Source of the DNA: Leptospira sp. WS4.C2
Lineage (GTDB): Bacteria; Spirochaetota; Leptospiria; Leptospirales; Leptospiraceae
Direction of reading: 5' to 3'
Assembly (NCBI RefSeq): GCF_040833985.1
Contig: NZ_CP162139.1
Span: 1,191,001-1,255,000 of the forward strand
Length of the DNA stretch: 64,000 nucleotides
In this document: in pieces, positions 18,807 to 27,515 of the stretch
Numbering within the stretch: the first letter of the stretch is position 1
How the letters are laid out: each line of letters opens with the position of its first letter
Made by a program: the position numbers and the translations under genes
The notes under the pieces: generated by a model
The model's database searches: none
Told to the model about the DNA's origin: nothing
The model's input: the letters and a program-made list of their open reading frames with translations, nothing else

Positions 18807-20648
18807 ACCAAACTTCTAATAGTCGAATCACCGACAAAAGCAACAACAATCGCATCCTATTTAGATAAGGACTGGGTTGTTGTTGCAACCAAAGGTCATA
18901 TCAAAGACCTACCCCCCAAATCCTACGGGGTGGATTTTAATAATCAATTTGAACCCGAATATGAATGGCTAAAAGGAAAAAAAACTGTTTTTTCTGCCAT
19001 CAAAACCAAAGCCAAAGCGGCCTCTATCATTTACATTGCTAGTGACCCAGATCGTGAAGGGGAAATTATCGCCAAACATTGTTATGATGAATTGGTGAAA
19101 TTAAAAAAACCAATCTTTCGACTTCGTTTGAAAGAAATATCGAAAGAAGAGGTGAGTCGTCAGATCCAATTAAAATCTGGACTCGATCTAGCAGAAATTG
19201 AATCGCAGATTGCAAGAAGAGTGGTTGATCGTATTTTTGGTTTCGAAGTTTCCCCTGATTTATGGAAACAATTAAAGATCTCTTCTTTATCTGCGGGCCG
19301 AGTTCAATCCACCGTCTTACATTGGATTTGCGAAAGGGAAATCGAAATTCAAAATTTCTCAAAAGAAATCTATTACCAATTAAAATTGAAGGGATCTGTA
19401 TTAGACGAATCCGTGGTTTTAGACTACCAAACCAAAGATAAATTAGATTCAAAATCCATACAAAGTGTCCTTTCGGAGATAGGAATTATACCGGAACCAA
19501 CCAGGTTAAAAGAAATAACATTATCTCAAATCAAAAAGAAAAATATCAAAAGAAATCCACCACCAGCATTTTCGACTGCTAGTTTACAAGAAACGAGTTT
19601 TCGTGTTTTAGGTTTTGATTCCAAAAAAACAATGAAACTGGCACAAATGCTCTTTGAAGGAAAACGGATTGGTTCTGGCGAGAGGGTGGGACTGATTACT
19701 TATATGCGAACCGATAGCACCCGTGTTTCCGATTCAAAACGGGAGTTAGGTGAAAAATATTTGAATCAACATTCCCCTGGTTTAGTTTCTGTAGGAAGTT
19801 TCACTCCCCGAAAACAAAAAAAATACTCTCAAGATGCCCACGAAGCTGTCATTCCCGCAAATCCCAATTTCAGTCCCGATTCGATATCTTCCTATTTATC
19901 AAATGATGAGAGAAAACTCTACTCGCTGATCTGGGAGCGTTTTTTGGTTTCTTTGATGAAGCCAGAGTTAGGTGAAGAAACCGTTTTTGAATTTCAGAAA
20001 AATAAACATATATTTATTTATAAGAATGAATTCATTACAGATCTTGGGTTTAAAGCTTTTGCCAAAGCAGAAAAGAAAAAACCTCAGAAACGATTGGATT
20101 GGAAATTGGGAGATCGTTTTATTTACGATTCCCATTCGGTAGAGGAAAAACAAACCGAACCTCCCGTTCGTTACACACAAGGAAAACTTGTCCAGAAGAT
20201 GGAAGATACAGGAGTGGGTAGACCCTCTACTTATGGAAGTATCATCGAAACTTTAAAAACTCGGAAATACATTGTAGAATATCACAAGTCCATTGGTCCA
20301 TCAGCCCTCGGTATGAAAGTGAATGAATATCTTTTCCTTAACTTTCACGATATGATTGGTGAGGCCTTTACAAAAGATTTGGAAGAAAAATTAGACCAAG
20401 TCACAGACAAAAAAGAATCACGAGTCGATCTCATCCGAAATTTTTATGAAGGACTGATCCGCATTTTAAGAAGTCCTAGAAAAAAAGAAAAAGAAACTTT
20501 TGTTTTGCCTCCTCCCAGTCTAAAAGGTCAAAACCTTTGTCCTGTGTGTAAAGTCGGTATGGTAAAAACCAAACTAGGGAAAAAAGGAAAAACCATTTAT
20601 TTTTGTTCCCGTTACCCGCACTGTGACTACATTACCTATGAACCATAA
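18804..20648 (+). CDS. topA: DNA topoisomerase I (type IA)
   Basis: It relaxes negative supercoils by cutting one DNA strand. From ATC 18804 the protein is 614 residues and begins ITKLLIVESPTKATTIASYL. This supplies the TOPRIM catalytic Glu in IVESP; DPDREGEIIA gives the acidic DxD-type metal site. The active-site tyrosine is in GLITYMRTDSTR, and the C-terminus has one zinc finger (CPVCKVGMV...FCSRYPHCDY). Starting at the first conventional codon, GTG 18930, would remove the first 42 residues including the catalytic Glu, so the ATC start is preferred. The protein is shorter than E. coli TopA because it has a single C-terminal finger. It overlaps hemH by 11 bp. Confidence 0.92.
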   Translation: MTKLLIVESPTKATTIASYLDKDWVVVATKGHIKDLPPKSYGVDFNNQFEPEYEWLKGKKTVFSAIKTKAKAASIIYIASDPDREGEIIAKHCYDELVKLKKPIFRLRLKEISKEEVSRQIQLKSGLDLAEIESQIARRVVDRIFGFEVSPDLWKQLKISSLSAGRVQSTVLHWICEREIEIQNFSKEIYYQLKLKGSVLDESVVLDYQTKDKLDSKSIQSVLSEIGIIPEPTRLKEITLSQIKKKNIKRNPPPAFSTASLQETSFRVLGFDSKKTMKLAQMLFEGKRIGSGERVGLITYMRTDSTRVSDSKRELGEKYLNQHSPGLVSVGSFTPRKQKKYSQDAHEAVIPANPNFSPDSISSYLSNDERKLYSLIWERFLVSLMKPELGEETVFEFQKNKHIFIYKNEFITDLGFKAFAKAEKKKPQKRLDWKLGDRFIYDSHSVEEKQTEPPVRYTQGKLVQKMEDTGVGRPSTYGSIIETLKTRKYIVEYHKSIGPSALGMKVNEYLFLNFHDMIGEAFTKDLEEKLDQVTDKKESRVDLIRNFYEGLIRILRSPRKKEKETFVLPPPSLKGQNLCPVCKVGMVKTKLGKKGKTIYFCSRYPHCDYITYEP

Positions 20649-21723
20649 ACAAAAGAAAACTCTCATCCTTGTCAATTTAGGTGGGCCAAGAACCACGGAG
20701 GAGATTGAAGTTTTTTTAACGGATTTGTTTACTGACCCGTTTGTTTTTGATTTGCCTCTATTTGAATTATTGCGCCTACCTCTTGCCCGTTTTATCGCAA
20801 AAAAAAGGACTCCCAAGGTAAAAAAAATTTATGAGTCTATGGGATTTGGTGGTGGTTCTCCTCTAGTTTCGGAAACTGAAAAACAAGCCAAAACACTCGA
20901 ACAGATATTAAATCAAAAAACAGATACCGATTGGACAGTGAAAGTGGCGATGACCTGTGGTTTTCCTCATATCAGAGATTCAGAATTTGAAAAACCAAGT
21001 GCAAATACCATCTATCTGCCGTTATACCCTCAGTATTCTAGGTCTACAGTCCTTTCCACACTGAATCATTTAGAAAAAAAGTTCAAGGAATGCCCTGTGG
21101 GAAGTGGTGGATATGTTCCTAGTTTCGCCTCCGATCCGAAGTTTCACCAAATCACTGCTAAGTTTATTTCTGAATTCTTTGGTGGATTTTTAAAGCCAAA
21201 AGATTTTTTACATTTTCCCGAAAGAAAATTTGATGGGGATTGGAAAGATTTAGATTTGGTATTTTCGGCACACGGTGTACCCATGCGCCTTATCCATAAG
21301 GGTGATCGGTATATGCAAGAAATTGAATCTTCTGTAAAAGGAATTACGGAACAACTTCGTTTGATTGGGTTTCGTGGACAATCGCATATATCTTACCAGA
21401 GTAAGGTGGGACCGGCAAAGTGGACGGAGCCAAGTTCTTTGCAGATGATCGAGTCCCTTGCCAAAGAGGGGAAACAAATCGCAGTTTATCCTATTAGTTT
21501 TGTGAGTGATCATTTAGAAACATTAGAAGAAATCGGAGAGCAGTTTAAGGATCTCGCGTTAGAATCTGGTGCAAAATCATTTACTCGGATTCCCGCCTTT
21601 GGCACTTACCTTCCGTTTCTGGAGTATTTGGCGGAGAGAGTGCTTAATGCAGATACAGTCATCCAACATTGTACCTGTAAGGAAATGGGTGGTGAGTCAC
21701 TCCCTACTTGTCGATTCAAATAG
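20638..21723 (+). CDS. hemH: Ferrochelatase
   Basis: A 361-residue enzyme that inserts ferrous iron into protoporphyrin IX, the last step of heme synthesis. It begins KTLILVNLGGPRTTEE. Family landmarks are LYPQYS (about residues 125-130), the catalytic His in FSAHGVPMRLI, and the Glu of SFVSDHLETLEEI. The C-terminus, QHCTCKEMGGESLPTCRFK, has three cysteines, as in ferrochelatases that carry a [2Fe-2S] cluster; a fourth ligand would have to come from elsewhere. I chose ATG 20638 over an upstream GTG because it gives the family N-terminus. It overlaps the end of topA by 11 bp and the end of the convergent hemG by 27 bp. Confidence 0.94.
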   Translation: MNHKQKKTLILVNLGGPRTTEEIEVFLTDLFTDPFVFDLPLFELLRLPLARFIAKKRTPKVKKIYESMGFGGGSPLVSETEKQAKTLEQILNQKTDTDWTVKVAMTCGFPHIRDSEFEKPSANTIYLPLYPQYSRSTVLSTLNHLEKKFKECPVGSGGYVPSFASDPKFHQITAKFISEFFGGFLKPKDFLHFPERKFDGDWKDLDLVFSAHGVPMRLIHKGDRYMQEIESSVKGITEQLRLIGFRGQSHISYQSKVGPAKWTEPSSLQMIESLAKEGKQIAVYPISFVSDHLETLEEIGEQFKDLALESGAKSFTRIPAFGTYLPFLEYLAERVLNADTVIQHCTCKEMGGESLPTCRFK

Positions 21724-22908
21724 AGACCGAAGTCCGATTCCTTTGCGGTAGTTTCCCAAAAATCGAATGTCAATGCCTTCGGCCATCCAATTCGATTCCA
21801 AACTATCAAGTCTTTGATTGAATAAAAATAATTTCCGATCGTATGCAGGAAAAGCACCCGTCCAGGAAGTTACATACACTGCCTTCGGAGTATCTGTTTT
21901 TTTTGTAATTAGTTTTCTATCCTTTTCTAGAATGGATTCCCAAGAAATTGTTTCGTCTGTTTTTGCCAGACTTGGATAAATCCAAGTTTCAGAATGGAGA
22001 CCGTCGTTGGCTCGGTCTGGAAAAATATCCGAATTGGATAAAACACCAAGAGCATGGATTCCTTCGTTTTTTCCAAAAAGAATTCCAAAACAGGGTTTCT
22101 TCGTTAGGTGAGTCTTTCCAAATCTTGTGATCGTAGTGATCGAAAGTAAATTAGGGATTTCTTCTCTTTCGATTCGGTTGCCGAGGACTGGGATTAGATT
22201 TTTTAATGACATACAAAGTCTGATTTTTCCTTTCCACTTCTGTATCTCCTCCAAACTTTCCCATTGGAACTGTGTTTTGATTTGTATTTTTGGTTTTAAA
22301 TACGCAACCAAATGAGTTACTAAATCCTCCATTCCATTTGGAAAAGAAACAGTTCCGTATGTTTTTGCTTTGTTCTTTTTAACTTCCTTAAGGATCGTAT
22401 TTTTTCCCGAACCGTCCCATTTAGAAAAAATAGATTCGGCTTGGAGTGAGTCGAGTCTAGTTCCATACACACCACCTATAGCTGGTTCTATGATATTTTT
22501 TGTAACGGAGATTCCAAACATTTGCTCTGCCCATGTTTCAAAGTTTTGATCTTCATTGAACTTTAACTTTTTGAAACCAACCGTGTAGAGTAGTCTCAAT
22601 CCAGTAAAAATAGAAATGGGTAGTCTTGAAAGTTTTCTGTTGGTCCAAAAATACCTTCTTTTGGAAGCTTTGTTCGGATAAAGCGGGGTAAGCCCAATGT
22701 CATCTAACATTGATTTCATTGCATCAGTAAGTAAAACTCCATTGGCCGCAAGTTCCACTAACCCTTCATCTACAACCTTTGTTCCAATCAAACCACCTAA
22801 ACGATCTGAGCTTTCATAAAGTGTTACCTTGTCTCCTCGTTTTGTGTGGTGGTAGGAGAGAAATAATCCAGTGATTCCTCCCCCAATGATATGGACCCCT
22901 TCACTCAT
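21697..22908 (-). CDS. hemG: Protoporphyrinogen oxidase (FAD-dependent, HemY type)
   Basis: A 403-residue flavoprotein that oxidises protoporphyrinogen IX to protoporphyrin IX. The N-terminal dinucleotide-binding motif HIIGGGITGLFLSYHHTKRG ends in the acidic residue of LYESSDRLGG. TVSFPNGMEDL and EPAIGGVYGTRLDSL are family-like internal motifs. It belongs to the oxygen-dependent HemY/PPOX family but is shorter than usual (about 450-480). I use the symbol hemG because that is the name I recall for this cluster position in Leptospira; hemY would be equally valid. It is the last gene of the heme operon; its start overlaps the hemN stop by four bases. Confidence 0.88.
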   Translation of the reverse strand: MSEGVHIIGGGITGLFLSYHHTKRGDKVTLYESSDRLGGLIGTKVVDEGLVELAANGVLLTDAMKSMLDDIGLTPLYPNKASKRRYFWTNRKLSRLPISIFTGLRLLYTVGFKKLKFNEDQNFETWAEQMFGISVTKNIIEPAIGGVYGTRLDSLQAESIFSKWDGSGKNTILKEVKKNKAKTYGTVSFPNGMEDLVTHLVAYLKPKIQIKTQFQWESLEEIQKWKGKIRLCMSLKNLIPVLGNRIEREEIPNLLSITTITRFGKTHLTKKPCFGILFGKNEGIHALGVLSNSDIFPDRANDGLHSETWIYPSLAKTDETISWESILEKDRKLITKKTDTPKAVYVTSWTGAFPAYDRKLFLFNQRLDSLESNWMAEGIDIRFLGNYRKGIGLRSLFESTSRE

Positions 22909-24245
22909 ATTGCTTTTGAAAAAACAGGTTTTGTTGGTTGGCTCAGTTGTAATTTTTCATCAAAAGCCATTGCTACGATTCGTAAAAAAGGTTTCCCAGG
23001 TTCAGAAACTGTGAGTGTATCTCCTTGCCATTGGACCAGATTGTCCGCTTCCATTTCTTGTAAGAAGTTAAATACATGAGACTTCATATCTGAGGGAACA
23101 TAAACTTTCCAAGAGGTCATCAAATCTAAAATCAGTTGTTTCCTAATTTGATCAGACTTTGTGAGTTTGTGTCCCCGGAAAATGGGAATGATTCCGTCCA
23201 ATATGGACTTACGGTATTTCATTTCCAGTTTTTGGTTTTGGAAAAAAAGATCAGGGGTTTCGGAAATGGAAGAAGAACCAAGTCCTAACATAACATCTGT
23301 TTTGGATTCACTATAACCCATAAAGTTTCTATGAAGTTTGTTTGTATCGAAGGCTTTCCATAGTTTGTCATGGGGAAGGGCAAAGTGATCCATCCCAATT
23401 TCCCTATAACCTTCTTTTTCCAATAAAGATCTGCCAATTTCATATAAGTCTCGTTTTACGGTCGCTTCAGGAAGATCTTTTTCAGTGAATAATCTTTGGG
23501 ATGCTTTGATCCAAGGTACATGAGCATAAGAATAAAAGGCAATTCGATCTGGTTTTAGTTCCAATGTTCTTTCGATTGTAAATTTCATGGAGTCCGATGT
23601 TTGTTTGGGAAGTCCATAAATCAGATCAAAATTGATGGAATCAAATCCCAAGGCCCTTGCTTCTAAGGTAATATTTTCCGTCAGTTCAAATGGTTGGATT
23701 CGGTTGACGAGTCTTTGTACTTCGGGATCAAAATCTTGAACCCCAAGACTAATCCTTCGGAATCCTAGTTTTTGTAAAAGTTTCAGTTGTGAGACTCTTG
23801 TTCTTCTTGGGTCCACTTCAATGGAATACTGCGGTTCCTCTGCAGGATTTAGTTTGTTTAGAATGAACTCAATGGTTGACTGAAGGTGATAATCTGATAA
23901 GTAAGTAGGGCTTCCTCCACCTAAATGAAGTTCGCTTAAGTTTTTTCCGTTGAGACTCGTTACTTTCTCTGTATATAATTGTAATTCATTTTTAATCGCT
24001 GCCACGTAAGGTTCTTCCACTGTATGGTTTTTTGTGATTGAAGTATTACATCCACAAAAAGTACAAAGTGTTTCACAAAAAGGTATATGTAAATACAGTG
24101 CAAGTTTGGATTCTTTCGGTGTTAGGTGTGTTTCCAGAGATTGAATACATTCTTCTAACGTAGGAGAATCAGTCCAATAGGGAACAGTAGGGTAACTAGT
24201 ATATCTCGGTGCGGGTGTATCGTATTTTTCAAGCAGGTGTTTCAT
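22905..24245 (-). CDS. hemN: Oxygen-independent coproporphyrinogen III oxidase (radical SAM)
   Basis: A 446-residue radical-SAM enzyme that decarboxylates coproporphyrinogen III to protoporphyrinogen IX. It opens with the HemN signature PAPRYTSYPTVPYW. The iron-sulfur motif is C57-x3-C61-x2-C64 followed by Cys66 (CETLCTFCGCN), as in true HemN rather than HemW. LGGGSPTYLS and the FDLIYGLPKQT segment are also typical, and the C-terminal domain is present. It allows heme synthesis without oxygen, whereas the downstream HemG/HemY type normally uses oxygen. It overlaps hemE and hemG by four bases each. Confidence 0.95.
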   Translation of the reverse strand: MKHLLEKYDTPAPRYTSYPTVPYWTDSPTLEECIQSLETHLTPKESKLALYLHIPFCETLCTFCGCNTSITKNHTVEEPYVAAIKNELQLYTEKVTSLNGKNLSELHLGGGSPTYLSDYHLQSTIEFILNKLNPAEEPQYSIEVDPRRTRVSQLKLLQKLGFRRISLGVQDFDPEVQRLVNRIQPFELTENITLEARALGFDSINFDLIYGLPKQTSDSMKFTIERTLELKPDRIAFYSYAHVPWIKASQRLFTEKDLPEATVKRDLYEIGRSLLEKEGYREIGMDHFALPHDKLWKAFDTNKLHRNFMGYSESKTDVMLGLGSSSISETPDLFFQNQKLEMKYRKSILDGIIPIFRGHKLTKSDQIRKQLILDLMTSWKVYVPSDMKSHVFNFLQEMEADNLVQWQGDTLTVSEPGKPFLRIVAMAFDEKLQLSQPTKPVFSKAI

Positions 24246-25285
24246 TTCCCAAATACCTTTCTTGTTTCGTCAATGAGTAGGTGGACCGAACTTTCCGGTG
24301 TGAATTGTAGAACTCCATGTCCGAGGCCAGCCACCCATCCTTTTCTTTCTTCCGGATCCATATCTCTGATTGGTAGAAGATATTCTCTTATTTTTTCTTT
24401 GAGAATGGATGCTTCCGCAAATAGGAGTTCTTGGTCAAAATTTCCTTGGATAAAACCTTTTCCTCCGAAGTTCTTTAGTGTTTGTTTGATCGAAAATCGA
24501 TGATCCACACCAAATCCGGCTAAATTAGGAATCTCCTGGATTTGTCTGACCTGTTCTTCTGTAGAATTTTTAGCATAATAACCAATCTGTTTTGGGTAAA
24601 GTTTTGTAAATTCTGTGATTGGTCCTGTCACATAACGTTGGAAGTTGTAAGGATCTAACATTCCCGCGGCGGTATCAAAAATCATAACCACCTCTGCACC
24701 ACCTTGCAATTGTAATTCGATGTTTTCTTTTAGAAGTGGGACAAGTAGGGAATACAAATGATCTACAAAGTTCTGGTTTGTTTTGATAAATGATAAGTTT
24801 CCATCATGTTTTCCTATACTTGCATAAGTCATTAAGGTGAAGGGACCACCCACAAAGCCGATCAAGGAAACATCTTTGGGTAATACCTCTCTTGTCCGTA
24901 TGACTGCTTCTTTTTGAAACTTGAGTCTCTCGATGGCTTCCTCAGGCGATTTTAAAAGTAATAAATCTTTTTCTGAAGTAAGAGAAAAGGAAAGTTTTGG
25001 ACCTGGATCATAGGTTAAACCCATACCCAAAGCTTCCAAAGGAAATAAAAGGTCGGAGAATAAGATACTTACATCAAAACCAAATTCACGAACAGGTCCA
25101 AGAGCAACCTCTGCCGCAAGTTCTGGTTGTTTGCACAACTCCATAAAACTATGAGTTTCTTTTAGTTTACGGTAATGAGAGTGATACCGTCCTGCTTGGC
25201 GCATAAACCAAATGGGGGGAATGTTTTGCGGAACTAAATTTAAGGCGTTGGCAAATCTTTCATTTCTAAATTGTGTTGTGATCAT
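24242..25285 (-). CDS. hemE: Uroporphyrinogen III decarboxylase
   Basis: A 347-residue enzyme removing four acetate carboxyls from uroporphyrinogen III. The substrate-binding N-terminal motif is [17 protein letters not shown] (about residues 23-39) with its two arginines. The second signature, [15 protein letters not shown], holds the catalytic Asp. [16 protein letters not shown] and the C-terminal [15 protein letters not shown] are conserved positions. The length is normal. It is coupled to hemL and hemN by ATGA overlaps. It shares uroporphyrinogen III with the siroheme branch enzyme CobA encoded at 34.2-35.0 kb. Confidence 0.95.
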   Translation of the reverse strand: MITTQFRNERFANALNLVPQNIPPIWFMRQAGRYHSHYRKLKETHSFMELCKQPELAAEVALGPVREFGFDVSILFSDLLFPLEALGMGLTYDPGPKLSFSLTSEKDLLLLKSPEEAIERLKFQKEAVIRTREVLPKDVSLIGFVGGPFTLMTYASIGKHDGNLSFIKTNQNFVDHLYSLLVPLLKENIELQLQGGAEVVMIFDTAAGMLDPYNFQRYVTGPITEFTKLYPKQIGYYAKNSTEEQVRQIQEIPNLAGFGVDHRFSIKQTLKNFGGKGFIQGNFDQELLFAEASILKEKIREYLLPIRDMDPEERKGWVAGLGHGVLQFTPESSVHLLIDETRKVFGK

Positions 25286-26565
25286 TTTACTTCCTGTAAT
25301 GCCTTTTTGGTTTTATCTAATGTGGCTTCAATAATTTCGTCGCTATGGACCGTGGATAAAAATCCAACCTCATACCCGCTAGGTGCTAGATAAACTCCCT
25401 GGTTTAGAAGTTTATGGAAAAATGTAGCAAATCTTGTTTTATGATCATGGGGAATACTTGCGATAGTTCGAATGGGATCTTTTGTTTTTCCTTTGAGCCA
25501 AAATAGGCTTCCATAAGTAACAGCTTCCCAATTGGAATCACCCGATTCGGTTAAAAGTTTTAAAATGCCTGCAGTGAGTTTTTTTGTTTTTGCTTCTAGT
25601 TCTGGATATGGATTTTCGTTCCAGGCTTTCGTTAAGGTTTTTAGGCCAGCACGCATTCCGATTGGATTTGCGGATAGTGTTCCTGCTTGGTAAACCTGGC
25701 CACTCGGTGCTACTAAATCCATCAGGTCTTTTTTGCCGGCATAAGCGCCCACAGGGAACCCACCACCGATGATTTTTCCATAACATACTAAGTCTGGAAT
25801 AATTTCTGTAATACCTGCCATTCCTTGGAAGGAAACTCTAAATCCGGAAATCACTTCATCAAACAAAAGTAATACGCCGTATTTTGTTGTGAGTTCTCTG
25901 CATTTTTTTAAAAATTCGATTCTTTGAGGAAGGAGTCCGTAATTTGCTGGAATTGGTTCGATGATGAGACAAGCAATTTGATTTCCCTGTGTTTGAAATA
26001 GTTCCTCTAAGGCAGCTTCATCATCTAACGGTAGCACAAGGGTATTTTGTATGATTTCTGGACCAATTCCTTTACTATCACTCGAACTAAGTCCTGCAAG
26101 ACCAGAACCTGCTTTAACAAGGAGTTGGTCTAGGTGGCCATGGTAACAACCATCAAACTTTAAAATTTTACTCCTACCAGTTGCTCCTCTTGCTACACGA
26201 AGAGCACTCATCACAGCTTCCGTTCCTGAGTTGACAAATCGAATTTTTTCTGCCCAAGGAATGCGACTTGTGATAAACTCGGCAAGCTCTAAGGAATACG
26301 GCTCACAAGCTCCAAAGGACCATGCCTTTTTTACTGTATCTTCGACTATTTCTTGGATTTCTGGATGTCTATGACCAAAGAGGAGAGGTCCGAAACTTAA
26401 ACAATAATCGATATAATCTTTTCCTTCGACTGACTTTAAGTAGGCGCCGTTTGCTTCACTAAAGAAAACGGGAGTTCCACCTACCGATGCAAAGGAACGA
26501 ACAGGACTGTGCACCCCACCAGGAACCACTTGTTTAGAACGAAGAAATAGTTCTTCTGAATTCAT
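25282..26565 (-). CDS. hemL: Glutamate-1-semialdehyde 2,1-aminomutase
   Basis: A 427-residue PLP enzyme of aminotransferase class III that turns glutamate-1-semialdehyde into 5-aminolevulinate. The N-terminus [20 protein letters not shown] is diagnostic. [17 protein letters not shown] and [11 protein letters not shown] follow, and the cofactor Lys (about residue 263) sits in [17 protein letters not shown]. Together with HemA it makes the C5 route to heme from glutamyl-tRNA; no ALA synthase is present. Four-base overlaps with hemB and hemE show tight operon packing. Confidence 0.96.
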   Translation of the reverse strand: MNSEELFLRSKQVVPGGVHSPVRSFASVGGTPVFFSEANGAYLKSVEGKDYIDYCLSFGPLLFGHRHPEIQEIVEDTVKKAWSFGACEPYSLELAEFITSRIPWAEKIRFVNSGTEAVMSALRVARGATGRSKILKFDGCYHGHLDQLLVKAGSGLAGLSSSDSKGIGPEIIQNTLVLPLDDEAALEELFQTQGNQIACLIIEPIPANYGLLPQRIEFLKKCRELTTKYGVLLLFDEVISGFRVSFQGMAGITEIIPDLVCYGKIIGGGFPVGAYAGKKDLMDLVAPSGQVYQAGTLSANPIGMRAGLKTLTKAWNENPYPELEAKTKKLTAGILKLLTESGDSNWEAVTYGSLFWLKGKTKDPIRTIASIPHDHKTRFATFFHKLLNQGVYLAPSGYEVGFLSTVHSDEIIEATLDKTKKALQEVK

Positions 26566-27515
26566 GAATATAACCTTTGTGCTATCCTTGCACCATAAGT
26601 AATTAAATAGGAAGAACCAGCCCTTCTGAAAACATCCCAGGTTTCTTTTAATCCTTCCTCAAAATTTAAAAAACCTTCTTTGGCTAAATAAACAAGACTT
26701 GCATACTCTCCACTCACTTGGTAAGCACCAGTAGGAAGTCCTGTTTTTTCTTTGATGGGACCAATGAGATCGATGGCAGTCATTCCTGGTTTGACCATAA
26801 GTAAATCAGCCCCTTCTTCTTTATCACGAATGGAAGTGTGAATGGCAGTATCTCGATCTCTCACATCCAGTTGGTATCCACTTCTATCGCCAAATTGTGG
26901 GGAAGAATCTGCGGCACCACGGAAAGGTCCATAAAAATTACTTTTGAATTTTGTAGAATAACTCATGATAGGAACCATCGAATGATTGTTCGCATCCAAA
27001 ATTTTTCTGTGAGACCCGACGCGGCCATCCATCATATCACTTGGTGCAATTCCGTCAGCACCTGCATCTGCATAAATGAGGGCAAGGTCAGACAGACGTT
27101 TGAGTGTTAGTTCCAGATCAATGGTTCCTGATTTGTGGAAGTGGCAGCAGTGACCTGTTGTTGTCACAGAACAAATACAAGTATCAAGCCATAGAAACAT
27201 GTTTGGGAATTCTTTTTTGATCGCACTGATATTGGTGTGGTAAAAGTTTTTTGGAAAACTTGTATCCGATTTATCTTTCGGAACCATAAACAATAGAAAC
27301 TGAGAAACACCTGATTTTAAGTCGGATTCAATTTGGGAAAAAATCGATTTACCTGTATCACGAAAAACTCCTGGTAATCCTTTGATCGGTTCTTTTTCGT
27401 CGATACCTTCTGCAAGGAAAAGTGGTTGGATCATCTTGTTTACGTTAAGTGATCCTGTTTCCCCTAAGTTTCTTAAATATTGGTTGGAACGAAGTCGAAG
27501 TGTTTGTTTTTTCAT
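26562..27515 (-). CDS. hemB: Delta-aminolevulinic acid dehydratase (porphobilinogen synthase)
   Basis: A 317-residue enzyme joining two 5-aminolevulinates into porphobilinogen. The cysteine-rich segment [18 protein letters not shown] (about residues 107-124) suggests a zinc-type active site. The Schiff-base lysines are in [15 protein letters not shown] and [13 protein letters not shown] chose ATG 27515 (beginning [19 protein letters not shown]), which overlaps the hemC stop as ATGA. The longer frame starting at 27539 adds eight unlikely residues. It lies between hemC(D) and hemL in the operon. Confidence 0.95.
   Translation of the reverse strand: MKKQTLRLRSNQYLRNLGETGSLNVNKMIQPLFLAEGIDEKEPIKGLPGVFRDTGKSIFSQIESDLKSGVSQFLLFMVPKDKSDTSFPKNFYHTNISAIKKEFPNMFLWLDTCICSVTTTGHCCHFHKSGTIDLELTLKRLSDLALIYADAGADGIAPSDMMDGRVGSHRKILDANNHSMVPIMSYSTKFKSNFYGPFRGAADSSPQFGDRSGYQLDVRDRDTAIHTSIRDKEEGADLLMVKPGMTAIDLIGPIKEKTGLPTGAYQVSGEYASLVYLAKEGFLNFEEGLKETWDVFRRAGSSYLITYGARIAQRLYS

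Noticed and set aside
20623..20637. Longer hemH start at GTG 20623
   Set aside because: ATG 20638 gives the usual ferrochelatase N-terminus; the extra residues are the topA zinc-finger region in another frame.
18930..20648. topA starting at GTG 18930
   Set aside because: It would delete the TOPRIM beginning with the catalytic Glu, which is clearly encoded in frame upstream.
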